Part shown: positions 43,768 through 51,964 of the stretch, one piece after another
Layout: the number at the start of each line of letters is the position of its first letter
How positions within the stretch are numbered: the first letter of the stretch is position 1
Assembly: GCA_964540905.1 (NCBI GenBank)
Contig: CAZIOS010000005.1
Span: forward strand, 57,836-121,835
DNA: 64,000 nucleotides
Source of the DNA: VAYN01 sp964540905
GTDB taxonomy: Bacteria; Actinomycetota; Thermoleophilia; Solirubrobacterales; 70-9
Direction: 5' to 3'
Notes under the pieces: model-generated
What the model saw: the letters and a program-made list of their open reading frames with translations, nothing else
Told to the model about the DNA's origin: nothing
The model's database searches: none
Program-made: the position numbers and the translations under genes

Positions 43768-43995
43768 CTACTCGATGCCGTCGAACAGCCGAGCGGGCTT
43801 GACCTCAAGGCCCGTTGCGAGCTTAAAGACCGTCCCGAGCGTCGGGCGGCGCTCACCGGACTCGATCCGGGCGATGGCGGTCTGGTGGATTCCCGCCGCC
43901 CACCCGAGTTGCTCCTGAGTCAGCCCGCGCTCCTCGCGTAGCCGCTCGACGTTGGCCGCGAACTTCGCGGCTGGCCCTTTGGCGATGTCCGGCAT
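43768..43995 (-). CDS. XRE-family helix-turn-helix regulator, element
   Basis: 75 residues: one HTH_3 domain, LREERGLTQEQLGWAAGIHQ then TAIARIESGERRPTL. ATG at 43995. Likely the element's repressor for the divergent gene at 44077 or for its own operon with the membrane protein 33 bp downstream. Confidence 0.85.
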   Translation of the reverse strand: MPDIAKGPAAKFAANVERLREERGLTQEQLGWAAGIHQTAIARIESGERRPTLGTVFKLATGLEVKPARLFDGIE

Positions 43996-44076
43996 CGGGG
44001 CAGCTTCGCCACCCTTGTCCAGCCTTTACCTGCCAAAGTGTCATATTCTGAAGGCTCAAACGGGAGGTGTGACGGG

Positions 44077-45324
44077 ATGGACAGTGAGAGCAGTGGCAGC
44101 GAACGGGGCGAGAGGTCCAGGCCCAGACTGTGGGCCTTGGCGAGTGACGGGGGGCCGCTAGTAAAGGTCGTCGTCGTATTCGCGGCGTTGATGCTGCTCG
44201 CGTTGGCGCTGCTGGCCCACGACGCGGTGGGCTATGTCCCGAAGCACGGCAAGCGCTGTCACCACGGCTACGTCACGAAGCACCGCGTCGTCAAGCGGCA
44301 CGGCCACCGGAGGCGCGTCCGCGTCTGCGTGAAGCGTCACTCCGGGGCGACGCCATCGCCATCACGTCGAACCGTGCTGCACGCGCACCTCGACCCGACC
44401 TTCACCCGGGACCCGGGCGACCCCTTCAGGGTCACCTACCAGTTCAGCGCCTCGGCGACCTCCGAAGCCGTCGCCTCGGCCTCGCTGGCCAGCGCGTCGG
44501 TCGAGGAATCGACGCCGCTGCCGAGCGGCGTGCTCTCCCTCTACTCGGACGGCTCGCTCGAATGCGCGATCAACGTCGGGGGGTCGTCCGATTCAGGCGA
44601 ATGCCCCGTGCGCTACGCGGCGTTGGGACAGCACCGCGTGACGACGATCTACACGTCGGGCGAACAGTCCGCAACGGCGACGGAAGTCGAGACGATCGAA
44701 CCGCTGCCGACCTCGACGACCCTGACGGCCGAGTTCGCCCCAGCGCCGCCGCACGAAGACTCGTTCGGAGCGACGGGCGTCTACCACGTCGGCTCGCTCG
44801 AAGTGCAGACGTCGGGGACGCAGGACGGCGGGCCTGTGCCGGGCGAAGCGCTCGTGCGGCGCGGGAACGACGGCTGGGAAGTGAGCTTCGGCGGTGGGCC
44901 GTACGGACCGCTGCCGGCTACGCTGGCGCTGCACGCCTCCACCCACCCGCCCCCGATCAGCGGCTACGCGCCGTCGAGCGCGTCCGTCACCATCCCCTTC
45001 TCGCCGAAGCTCCCCGGCCTCTGGGAATCGGGGACTGAAGGGACCGTGTTCACCGAACCCCAGTTCGTCCCGGCCTTCTCGGCCGAGTACACGAAGTCCG
45101 CAGGCACCACCCTACGGGTGCGCCCCGACCTGTTCGGGGGGCGCGGGCCTGGCCTCTGCACCGTGCAGGTCCGGGTGGACGGCTCACCCGTGGCGCCTGG
45201 CGACTCGGGCGCCGGTGCCCGAGACTTTCCGGGGCTACCGGCCGGGCCGGTGGACGTGGAACTTTGGGTGGAGGCGGAAGGTGGGTCCTGCGAAGTGTGG
45301 GGCTCCGTCTACGCGAGCGAGTAG
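44077..45324 (+). CDS. Secreted or surface protein with Ig-like region, element
   Basis: 415 residues from ATG 44077 (GTG/ATG alternatives upstream to 44038). A membrane anchor (about 31-52) is followed by a Lys/Arg/His-rich segment with paired Cys, GKRCHHGYVTKHRVVKRHGH and RVRVCVKRHS. That segment resembles the basic CxxGYV...CV motifs common in exported proteins of this bacterial group. The remainder is beta-rich, Ser/Thr/Pro-rich and could form two Ig-like folds. Function unknown; surface modification of the host is a possibility. Confidence 0.6.
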   Translation: MDSESSGSERGERSRPRLWALASDGGPLVKVVVVFAALMLLALALLAHDAVGYVPKHGKRCHHGYVTKHRVVKRHGHRRRVRVCVKRHSGATPSPSRRTVLHAHLDPTFTRDPGDPFRVTYQFSASATSEAVASASLASASVEESTPLPSGVLSLYSDGSLECAINVGGSSDSGECPVRYAALGQHRVTTIYTSGEQSATATEVETIEPLPTSTTLTAEFAPAPPHEDSFGATGVYHVGSLEVQTSGTQDGGPVPGEALVRRGNDGWEVSFGGGPYGPLPATLALHASTHPPPISGYAPSSASVTIPFSPKLPGLWESGTEGTVFTEPQFVPAFSAEYTKSAGTTLRVRPDLFGGRGPGLCTVQVRVDGSPVAPGDSGAGARDFPGLPAGPVDVELWVEAEGGSCEVWGSVYASE

Positions 45325-45444
45325 CCGGGGCACTGCACCGACCCTCCCCCTGCTCGCTATCGCGTCTCGATTTCCTCCGCTACCCACTACAAGGGGTTGA
45401 CCAACGGGCCTCGCTCGAAGGCCCCGAGGAAAGAGGAGACCGAC

Positions 45445-45729
45445 ATGGCCGACAAGAAACACACCCACCCCGAACACGCGGAGCGGATCGCCAAGGCGCT
45501 CCCGGCCAAGGTCCGCGAGCGGGCTGAGGTCAAGGCCGGGGGCGGCGCTTACACGATCATCAGGGTCAACGACCGCAGCGTCGCCAGCATCCGCGACAAC
45601 GCCGTCCGCATACTCCACCCGACCGACGGCAGCGCTGACTCTCTCAAGGCCCTTGCCAAGCTCGTCGCGGAGGCCGCGCCCGAGCCGAAGGCAGACAAAC
45701 CGGCCAAGGCCGACGACGGTTCGCAGTAG
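45445..45729 (+). CDS. Hypothetical protein (94 aa), element
   Basis: ATG at 45445 with AAAGAGGAG upstream. His-rich start (ADKKHTHPEHAER), a small alpha/beta core (AYTIIRVNDRSVASIRDNAVRI), and an Ala/Lys/Asp tail. No recognisable family. Followed by two hairpins. Confidence 0.6.
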   Translation: MADKKHTHPEHAERIAKALPAKVRERAEVKAGGGAYTIIRVNDRSVASIRDNAVRILHPTDGSADSLKALAKLVAEAAPEPKADKPAKADDGSQ

Positions 45730-45740
45730 ACGATTAACAC

Positions 45741-45804
45741 GTCCCCCTTTTGCAACGGGGACGCTTCACAAGCCGACAGGGCCGGTCCCCACCTCGACCG
45801 GCCC
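45741..45804 (+). terminator. Two hairpins after the 94-aa gene
   Basis: GTCCCC (45741-45746)/GGGGAC (45757-45762) and GGGCCGGT (45779-45786)/ACCGGCCC (45797-45804). The second is the stronger stem. Together they probably end the upstream transcript. The rest of the 186-bp gap has no other feature. Confidence 0.5.
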
Positions 45805-45915
45805 TCGTCGCGTCTGAGGCCGTGGACCTGCCGCCCTTGCCCGGCACCCGCGACCGGGGCCGACCCGCCCGACGCCCGCCCTCACGGTCTCACCGGGGCG
45901 GGGCACGATCAACCC

Positions 45916-46245
45916 GTGGCGGTCTACGAAACAGACGAGTTCAGGGTCGGCAAGCAGATCCGCAGGGGCAGGCCGACGCCGACCGAGCCGTTCCACGCCA
46001 CCATCGTCACCGCCGATCAGATCGACGCCTTCCTCGGCACCGGCTCCGTCGAGGAGCGGGTCCGCCACCTCCGGGGCGTCCGCGACCTCGGCCTGCTCGT
46101 CCACAACGCCGGTCGGCTGACGCAGAAGGTCAGGACGCGGGACGGCCGCCCCGTCCGCGGCTACGTCTTCCGCTGCCGCCCCGACGAGGTGCCACGGAGG
46201 AAGCGGCGGGAGCGGCGATCCCACCAGCGGGTCACGACCTGGTGA
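45916..46245 (+). CDS. Hypothetical basic protein (109 aa), element
   Basis: GTG at 45916. It contains a winged-helix-like central part (TADQIDAFLGTGSVEERVRHLRGVRDLGLLVHNAGRLTQKV) that reads like a DNA-packaging or HNH-associated helper, and ends strongly basic (RRKRRERRSHQR). No definite family. First of a run of small co-oriented genes to 49077. Confidence 0.55.
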   Translation: MAVYETDEFRVGKQIRRGRPTPTEPFHATIVTADQIDAFLGTGSVEERVRHLRGVRDLGLLVHNAGRLTQKVRTRDGRPVRGYVFRCRPDEVPRRKRRERRSHQRVTTW

Positions 46246-46378
46246 CGGAGGGCCGGCGACCGCCGCGCCGAGCTCAGTGACGCCGTCGCCTGCCGCCCTC
46301 CTCCGGGGCCTTCGACCTCCCGATGGAGTGAAGGTACGGCCGTATCCCGAGAGGGCGTGGCGAGGCAGGTTTAACCAC

Positions 46379-46798
46379 ATGGCGAATCTCGACACTCCCA
46401 AGACTCCCGGCCTCCTCTCCCTCAAGCCGCAGGAGGGCGGCCCCGGACGCGACCATTTCGACGTCAGAGATGGTCAGGCGTGGCTCCACGCGCTCGCCCA
46501 GGCCGTCGGCAGCCACCCGGTGGCCCGCTTCCAGACGCAGGAGGACGCCGACGCGCTGGTCCCCGCGACCGAGGGCGGGTCGAAGCTCAGCATCACCCCT
46601 GCGGGTTCAGAAGACGAGTTCTTCGCCCAGCGGGCCGCGCTGGTGCGGGCCTTCGAGAAGGTGGTCGGCCGACCGCCCACCGCCGAAGGGTGGGGCACCG
46701 AGGACGACGACGCCTTCTGGGAAGCGCTCGCCGCGATCCACGACGCCTACCAGGGGCCGATGCTGGACCCCGACGCCGTGACTGGGGGCCTGGCGTGA
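46379..46798 (+). CDS. Hypothetical protein (139 aa), element
   Basis: ATG at 46379. Acidic, largely helical; contains QAWLHALAQAVGSHPVARFQ and an aromatic WEALAAIHDAY segment. The stop overlaps the next GTG by 4 bp. No family recognised; phage-structural-like character cannot be shown. Confidence 0.55.
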   Translation: MANLDTPKTPGLLSLKPQEGGPGRDHFDVRDGQAWLHALAQAVGSHPVARFQTQEDADALVPATEGGSKLSITPAGSEDEFFAQRAALVRAFEKVVGRPPTAEGWGTEDDDAFWEALAAIHDAYQGPMLDPDAVTGGLA

Positions 46799-47430
46799 GC
46801 AAGAGGCCAACCCTGACCGAGCAGCGGGACAGGCTCGCCGCCACCCTCACGGAGGCCGAGGACGCCCTGTCGGCCGCCCGCCAGCGGCAGCGCGTCGGCC
46901 GCCAGGACGCCGCCCGCGAGGTGCTGTCACCGCTGGCCGACCTGCACGACGCGATCCGCTTCAACCGGCCCGACGCGCCCCCGCCCGACGAGTGGGCCGA
47001 GGCCAAGCTGTCGGCCACCCGCGACCTGTTCGCCGCCGTCGAGGAGCGGGGGCTGGTGCTGGTGCCGGTCAGCACCGCCGTTGGACCCGGCCTGGAGGTC
47101 GTTGACCCGAGCATCGACGCCGAGTACGACGCGGCGCTCGCGGCCAAGAACGAGGCCAGCGCCGAGCTTCGGTCGTTCGAGCGGGACAACGCCGACGCCC
47201 TAGAAGCCGAGCGCAAGGCCGAGTCCGCCGAGTCCGTGAAGGCCGCGCTCGCCTCCGGCGACGCGGACACGATCCGCGAGGCCATCGCCCGCCGCGACGA
47301 GGAGGACGAGCGGACGGCGCGACAGCGCACCGCCGACGACCTCGTTTCGGGCAAGTACGCGGGTCACTCGGACGAGGAGACCCGGCGCAGCGCACCCGCC
47401 CCGGACGGTGCTCTGACCGCGGCGGGGTAG
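46795..47430 (+). CDS. Coiled-coil hypothetical protein (211 aa), element
   Basis: GTG at 46795 (GTGA overlap). N-terminal coiled coil (TEQRDRLAATLTEAEDALSA), a central mixed region, and a highly charged helical end rich in Glu, Ala and Arg. The overall look resembles phage scaffolding or tail-assembly chaperones, but nothing specific was found. Confidence 0.55.
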   Translation: MSKRPTLTEQRDRLAATLTEAEDALSAARQRQRVGRQDAAREVLSPLADLHDAIRFNRPDAPPPDEWAEAKLSATRDLFAAVEERGLVLVPVSTAVGPGLEVVDPSIDAEYDAALAAKNEASAELRSFERDNADALEAERKAESAESVKAALASGDADTIREAIARRDEEDERTARQRTADDLVSGKYAGHSDEETRRSAPAPDGALTAAG

Positions 47431-47432
47431 CC

Positions 47433-47606
47433 GTGGCGACCCGCGACCGCAAGGACGAACCCCTGATCGGGGTCCGGGCCAAGCCGTCCTTCACCTCGGC
47501 GGTGGAGTCGGCCGCCGCCACGCGCGGGCTGTCGAAGTCCGCGCTGACCCGCCGGGCCCTCGCCTCCTACCTCCTGTCCTCGTCGCGCACTGGGGCGAAG
47601 AAATGA
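47433..47606 (+). CDS. Small RHH-like protein (57 aa), element
   Basis: GTG at 47433, 3 bp after the preceding stop, and the stop overlaps the ATG of the zinc-finger gene (ATGA). Core SFTSAVESAAATRGLSKSALTRRALASYL resembles a CopG-type strand-helix-helix unit. Likely a small DNA-binding regulator within the coupled gene string. Confidence 0.6.
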   Translation: MATRDRKDEPLIGVRAKPSFTSAVESAAATRGLSKSALTRRALASYLLSSSRTGAKK

Positions 47607-48124
47607 CCGTCCTGCTGCGCGAGGACGCCGCCGACTTCCTGGTGAAGTCCCGCCCAACGCTCGTACCGGCCGGTGCCGCCATCGACGCGATGGGGAAGGT
47701 GCTGGAAGGCCGGGAACACGAGCCGGTGTCGAAGGACGCCCTCGCCGCCGACGAGCCAACCCCTGCCCGCGAACCGTCGTGTGCGACGTGCGGGAGAATC
47801 TTTCCGAATCGGGGTGCGTATGCCCGACACCGGATCACCACCGGCCACGGCTCCGAGCCGGAGCGGGCTCCGAACGAGAACGTCGTCGCGAACCCTGACG
47901 GTGAGTACGAAGAAGAACTCGAAAAGGCCATCGGCGACCCGCACGCATCGAAGGTCGAGCAGTTCACGGCGGTCTTCCTGCTGGCCAAGGCGCAAAGCGG
48001 CAGGCGGGTGAAGGGCAAACGTCAGTGCACGATCTGCGGCGCCGTCGTGGACGACACGAAGGCCGGGCTGTGCAAGCACAGCCGCGCCACCAACCACGGG
48101 TCGTTCGCGCCCTACTTCGAGTGA
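47603..48124 (+). CDS. Protein with two C2H2-like zinc fingers (173 aa), element
   Basis: Finger 1 is Cys60-x2-Cys63-x12-His76-x5-His82 with Phe67 and Tyr73, exactly the spacing of a classical eukaryotic C2H2 finger. Finger 2 is Cys142-x2-Cys145-x13-His159-x5-His165. The part between is acidic and helical (EYEEELEKAIGD). Bacterial Ros/MucR fingers have a shorter spacing (x9, x3), so these belong to another type. It may bind DNA, perhaps in packaging or regulation. ATG at 47603, coupled on both sides by 4-bp overlaps. Confidence 0.65.
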   Translation: MTVLLREDAADFLVKSRPTLVPAGAAIDAMGKVLEGREHEPVSKDALAADEPTPAREPSCATCGRIFPNRGAYARHRITTGHGSEPERAPNENVVANPDGEYEEELEKAIGDPHASKVEQFTAVFLLAKAQSGRRVKGKRQCTICGAVVDDTKAGLCKHSRATNHGSFAPYFE

Positions 48125-48477
48125 CTCCGAAGCCGCTCACCCCTGCTCAGCACCAGGCCGCCGCTCTGCTCGGCGCGGGCTACTCGCAGGCACAGGCCGC
48201 CGACGAGTGCGGCACGACCACGACCTCGATCCGGCGCTGGTTGAAGCGGGGCGACTTTGAGGCGTTGGTGAAGGAGGCCCGCGAGAAGGCGCTTGACGAG
48301 AACCCGACCGCCCGGTCGGTGTGTGAACAGGCGCTGAACGCGACGATGAAGGACGGCAGGCCCGCATGGCGCACCCGCCTCGACGCCGCCAAGCTCCTGC
48401 TTCAGAGTTCGGGCGACGTGCCCGCCGACGCCGAAGCGCCCCGCGCCGAGCGGATCTTCCTCAACCCGGAGGACTGA
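48121..48477 (+). CDS. Helix-turn-helix protein, small-terminase-like, element
   Basis: 118 residues, GTG at 48121 (GTGA overlap). N-terminal helix-turn-helix LTPAQHQAAALLGAGYSQAQAADECGTTTTSIRRWLKRGDF matches the style of phage small terminase or phBC6A51-type packaging adaptors. The C-terminal part has an amphipathic helix and an acidic end. No large terminase gene accompanies it, which is typical of phage satellites that use a helper's machine. A plain regulator is the alternative. Confidence 0.6.
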   Translation: MTPKPLTPAQHQAAALLGAGYSQAQAADECGTTTTSIRRWLKRGDFEALVKEAREKALDENPTARSVCEQALNATMKDGRPAWRTRLDAAKLLLQSSGDVPADAEAPRAERIFLNPED

Positions 48478-48770
48478 TGGCCGAGAAGGTCACGCTCCAG
48501 CGGGTGGAAGACGCGCTCGACTCCGTACCGGCCACGGACGGTGTGACGGTCGTGACACTCCGCGACGACGGCAGCTTCAAGAAGCTGGCCGACCGCGACG
48601 GCGTCCCGAACTATCCGGGGCACATCATCATCCTGAACAGCCGCGAGGAGGCCGCCGACATACTCAGGAGGGCACATGAGGCCGTGTCCCGGCCGTCACG
48701 GCCCGATCCACTCGCCTCCCCGGGGGACACGCCACCCACCGATGAGCCGCCCCGTGGACGCCTCACTTGA
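48477..48770 (+). CDS. Hypothetical protein (97 aa), element
   Basis: ATG at 48477, one-base overlap with the preceding stop. Compact alpha/beta part (VTLQRVEDALDSVPATDGVTVVTLRDDGSF) with IIILNSREEAADILRRAHEA at the end of the fold, then a Pro-rich tail overlapping the next gene by 29 bp. No family recognised. Confidence 0.55.
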   Translation: MAEKVTLQRVEDALDSVPATDGVTVVTLRDDGSFKKLADRDGVPNYPGHIIILNSREEAADILRRAHEAVSRPSRPDPLASPGDTPPTDEPPRGRLT

Positions 48771-49077
48771 GCGCCTCGGACTGGTCGTCGTGACGGCTGC
48801 CTTGGGGAGCGCTGCGGGGTACGCCGTGGGGCGATTCGCTCCGGTGGCCGGTCCGGCTGCCGAGGCTTCTACCGGCCTGACCGAGCAGGTCGGGCCGAAG
48901 AACCCGAGGCTGGCCGCCGCTGGTCGGCGGGGCATCACCGCGTCCGGCATGAATGCCCGCCGGTACCGCTGCAAGGGCTGCGGAATGGAGACGACCGCAG
49001 GCCCGTTGACGCGCCACCAACAGGCGACGGGGCACGACGGTCGAGCAAGCGTCCCTGGGGCACGAGTCGGGACATAG
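48742..49077 (+). CDS. Membrane protein with a C2H2-like zinc finger (111 aa), element
   Basis: ATG at 48742. One hydrophobic segment (about 12-35) followed by a Gly/Ala linker and a finger Cys77-x2-Cys80-x11-His92-x5-His98 with Leu89. The His-x5-His end (HQQATGH) repeats the TxGH pattern of finger 1 in the 173-aa protein. A membrane-bound finger is unusual. Role unknown. Confidence 0.6.
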   Translation: MSRPVDASLERLGLVVVTAALGSAAGYAVGRFAPVAGPAAEASTGLTEQVGPKNPRLAAAGRRGITASGMNARRYRCKGCGMETTAGPLTRHQQATGHDGRASVPGARVGT

Positions 49078-49160
49078 CGCTGGCACGTCGAGCGATGCAG
49101 GCGCAGACCTTGATGTCGGGACGAACTGCCATGTAGTACTTCCGAATAGACGCCAGGGGG

Positions 49161-49478
49161 ATGCCCTACACCTTTAAGTACGGCGACAATTCTCGTGATT
49201 TGACGGCCCGGTTTCCCCTCTGCCATGCCATTTCCTGGCCTCTGAGACGGCGGAGCGCCGACGAAGTTAGGGTTTCACTTTTGGGAGTAGGCGATCCTGT
49301 AGGGGCAATCGCCTCTGGAGATTTGACTGCCCCAATGCTGAACGTCAGCCCCGCAGATCCCTATGCCTACATCCTGCTTGGCGTGCTGGTTGTGTTCCAG
49401 ATTCCTCGCTTCCTGCGCTCGGTCCTAGCGTTCCTCCGCGACTGGGACGACTACAAGGCCAACCGCCCAAGGCGGTAA
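49161..49478 (+). CDS. Small membrane protein, start uncertain, element
   Basis: 105 residues if ATG 49161 is used, 47 from ATG 49335. The convincing part is the C-terminus: YAYILLGVLVVFQIPRFL then a basic tail RSVLAFLRDWDDYKANRPRR. The N-terminal half has ordinary composition and could be non-coding. GC is lower here than in the flanks. Confidence 0.4.
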   Translation: MPYTFKYGDNSRDLTARFPLCHAISWPLRRRSADEVRVSLLGVGDPVGAIASGDLTAPMLNVSPADPYAYILLGVLVVFQIPRFLRSVLAFLRDWDDYKANRPRR

Positions 49479-49504
49479 CAGTCCTCGATCCCCCTTCTAC
49501 GACG

Positions 49505-49528
49505 AGAGCGCTATCGCAGCCGCGCTCT
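49505..49528 (+). promoter_or_regulatory. Hairpin directly before the TIR gene start
   Basis: AGAGCGC (49505-49511) pairs with GCGCTCT (49522-49528), ending 6 nt before the ATG at 49535. In mRNA it would hide the ribosome-binding region, so it could limit TIR translation. No separate Shine-Dalgarno motif is visible. Confidence 0.45.
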
Positions 49529-49534
49529 GAAAAC

Positions 49535-50401
49535 ATGCCCTTTATCTTGGCTGGTCCGGGCGCTATCGACAAACCGACGGTCTTTCTGAGCCACGCGGAG
49601 ACGGACCAGCCCGTGGCTCAGGTAATCCACGGTGCCATCGACAAAGTCTTCGCCGGGGGTGTCGAGGTCTTCGCATCGAGCGTTCCTGGGGTACTGACGC
49701 CTGGTGCGGACTGGCTGGAGAAGATCCGTTCCAACCTGACGAAGGCAACCGCCGTGGTAGTGATCGTCAGTCCTGTCTCGATCAACCGACCGTGGGTCTG
49801 GTTCGAGGTCGGCGCGTCTTGGTCGAAGATGACGGAAGGCGAGGGCACGATCATTCCCCTGTGCGTCCCAGAGATCGACAAAAGCAAACTACCGGAGCCG
49901 CTGAGTCGCCTGCAAGCCATGTCGCTGGGAAGCGCCGCGGAGACGAAGGAGGTCTTCAGGGCGCTGATCGACCAGTTTGGATTCGGGAAAATCAGCGCTT
50001 TCCGGCACTCGACGATTAAAGCGAAACTGCCCAAGTACGAGGATCTGCGGATCGCAGAGGCGGACCTCGAATCGGGCACCCTCTACACGGGCCCATACGA
50101 GGGCTACTCCCAACACGAGCTTGCGCTGGTCATTGACGACCGAATCGTGGAACCCGACTGGGGCGACCTCGACCGCTTCTCGACCCGAGCGAACATATTC
50201 AGGGGCCAGTTGCTGCACTTCCGTCACCTCGATCAGGAATACGAACTCCCTCCGGGAACGGCAAAGAGGGTGATCGAGCAGGTGGTCACCCAGCTCTACC
50301 CCGCCAAGGTCACGGAACGGACCGAGAACACGATCCGCTTCAACCAGCTCTACGGCAAAGAGCGGGAGGAGTGGGAGGACGAGGCAGAGTCCGAGGAGTG
50401 A
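49535..50401 (+). CDS. TIR-domain protein, likely defence cargo of the element
   Basis: 288 residues. The N-terminal TIR domain (about 13-150) has box-1-like VFLSHAETD (16-24), a helix-and-loop region with WLEKIRSNLTKATAVVVIVSP, and the catalytic-type Glu91 in WVWFEVGASW. Active TIR domains cleave NAD or make cyclic ADP-ribose signals. The C-terminal half (about 150-288) is not a known effector or sensor domain and may detect the trigger. No Thoeris partner, Argonaute or CBASS gene is next to it. It lies between the small membrane gene and the integrase, the usual cargo position. ATG at 49535. Confidence 0.78.
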   Translation: MPFILAGPGAIDKPTVFLSHAETDQPVAQVIHGAIDKVFAGGVEVFASSVPGVLTPGADWLEKIRSNLTKATAVVVIVSPVSINRPWVWFEVGASWSKMTEGEGTIIPLCVPEIDKSKLPEPLSRLQAMSLGSAAETKEVFRALIDQFGFGKISAFRHSTIKAKLPKYEDLRIAEADLESGTLYTGPYEGYSQHELALVIDDRIVEPDWGDLDRFSTRANIFRGQLLHFRHLDQEYELPPGTAKRVIEQVVTQLYPAKVTERTENTIRFNQLYGKEREEWEDEAESEE

Positions 50402-50462
50402 CGGATCACCCATAGCGACGGCAGGTCGGGAGTCGATTAAACCCGGTGCAGCACAACTCGCT

Positions 50463-51929
50463 TCAGCTCTCAGCAGCCAGCCACTCGATGCTGACCCGCT
50501 CGCCGATGGGCTGCCACCGCCGCCGCTTCGGATCTGCTTTGGCGATCCGCACCGACTTGATGTAGCGCTTGAGCAGGCGCCGGTCCCGCTGTGGGTCCTC
50601 CCCCCACAGCGAGTAGACGACCGGCTCGTCGCTGTCTCCGAACAGCACGTCCCCGTCCTCAATCAGCCCGTCCTCCTCGGCGTCCCACATCTCCCGCTTG
50701 GCCTGGTCCACGGCGTCCTGCCGAGCGACGATCCCGCGCTGGAACCGCTCGCCGCCGAGGGTGCTGGCGATGGTCGGGTCGTCCACCCACTGATCGAGGG
50801 CGGCTTCGGCGTCCCGCACCTTCTCCCTGGCGAGCAGGTAACGCCGCTCGGCGTCGGCGCGAGCCGACGACAGCACCAGCTCCTCGTCCTGAAAGCGCTC
50901 GACCACGAACCCGTCAACGAGCTTCACCTTCGCGGCCGCAGGGGCCGGACAGTGGCCGCTGGCGTAGCGCGCCACGCAGACGTAGCTGGCTTCGCGCTTG
51001 CCGGTCTTCTGGTTCGTCGTGCCCATCGTCCGCAACTTGTGGCCGCAGGCGTCACAGACGACGACGCCCGCGAGGAGTGCCTGCCGCGCCAGCGTCCCGT
51101 CGCGCGGCACGTACCCTCGGGTCGAGGGCTGCGCTTTGTTGAAGACCGACTCGGGCACGATGGCGACGTGGGCCTCCCGGTTGACGACCCCGCCCGGCCC
51201 CCGGGCCTCGCCGAGGTAGGCGCGGTTCTTGAGCATCCCCGAGATCGTCGTCTTCGGGAACGGACGGCCGAACTGTTCCTCCAGGTAGTCCGCGATGGTC
51301 GAGTAGGTCTTCCCCGCCGCCCGCATCTCGAACATCGTCAGGACGGCGGGCGCGGCTTCCGGGTTGACGACCAGCCGCGCATCCCTGACGAGTTCGCCGC
51401 CGCTGTCGTACTGCGGGTCCGCCACGTCGGCCCGCAGGTAGCCCAGCGGGGCCTTCGACGCGACGTGCTTGCCTTCCGCGACCGCCCTGCTCGTCGCAGC
51501 GTTCCAGTTGGCCCGCACCCGGTCCAGGTAGTCCTCGGCCTGTAGCGACATGAAGTTCAGAATCCACTTGCCGTGAGGCTGGTCGCTGTCCACGCCGTCG
51601 GCCACCCCAACCAGCCGAGCCCCCGCGTCCTTGAGCCGCTTGGCAGCGATCAACGTCTCGTTGTGGTCGCGGCCGAACCTGTCGGCGCGGTGAACGATCA
51701 CCCCGGCGGTCGCCCCGTCCTCGGCTCGCCGGATCAGCTTCTCCAGCTTGCGCTGCGCCACCGGCACCGCGCCCGAGACGTTCTCCTCGATCACGACCTT
51801 TCCGACCGTGACGCCGTTGGCCTTGGCCCAACGCTCGATCTCCTCGCGCTGGATCGTGGGCGAGCGGTATTCCTCGCCCTCTCGGTCCCCTCGGTGTGAG
51901 ACCCTTACGTATCCGTCCATCGTGGGCAC
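50463..51929 (-). CDS. Large serine integrase of the element
   Basis: 488 residues. Catalytic domain with Ser11 in GYVRVSHRG and GVIVHRADRFGRD; recombinase domain from about 155 (SKAPLGYLRADV, FPKTTISGMLKNRAYLGEARG); zinc ribbon near 290-345 (CDACGH ... CVARYASGHC); coiled coil at about 360-430; and a C-terminal tail. This is the full large-serine-recombinase plan. Its start lies 36 bp from the arm of attR, as integrases usually do. ATG at 51929, or 51920 if the shorter form is used. Excision would require a directionality factor, possibly one of the small coupled proteins. Confidence 0.92.
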   Translation of the reverse strand: MPTMDGYVRVSHRGDREGEEYRSPTIQREEIERWAKANGVTVGKVVIEENVSGAVPVAQRKLEKLIRRAEDGATAGVIVHRADRFGRDHNETLIAAKRLKDAGARLVGVADGVDSDQPHGKWILNFMSLQAEDYLDRVRANWNAATSRAVAEGKHVASKAPLGYLRADVADPQYDSGGELVRDARLVVNPEAAPAVLTMFEMRAAGKTYSTIADYLEEQFGRPFPKTTISGMLKNRAYLGEARGPGGVVNREAHVAIVPESVFNKAQPSTRGYVPRDGTLARQALLAGVVVCDACGHKLRTMGTTNQKTGKREASYVCVARYASGHCPAPAAAKVKLVDGFVVERFQDEELVLSSARADAERRYLLAREKVRDAEAALDQWVDDPTIASTLGGERFQRGIVARQDAVDQAKREMWDAEEDGLIEDGDVLFGDSDEPVVYSLWGEDPQRDRRLLKRYIKSVRIAKADPKRRRWQPIGERVSIEWLAAES

Positions 51930-51964
51930 AGCCGAACCTCCTCACGTCGCGGGCTATGGACGGA

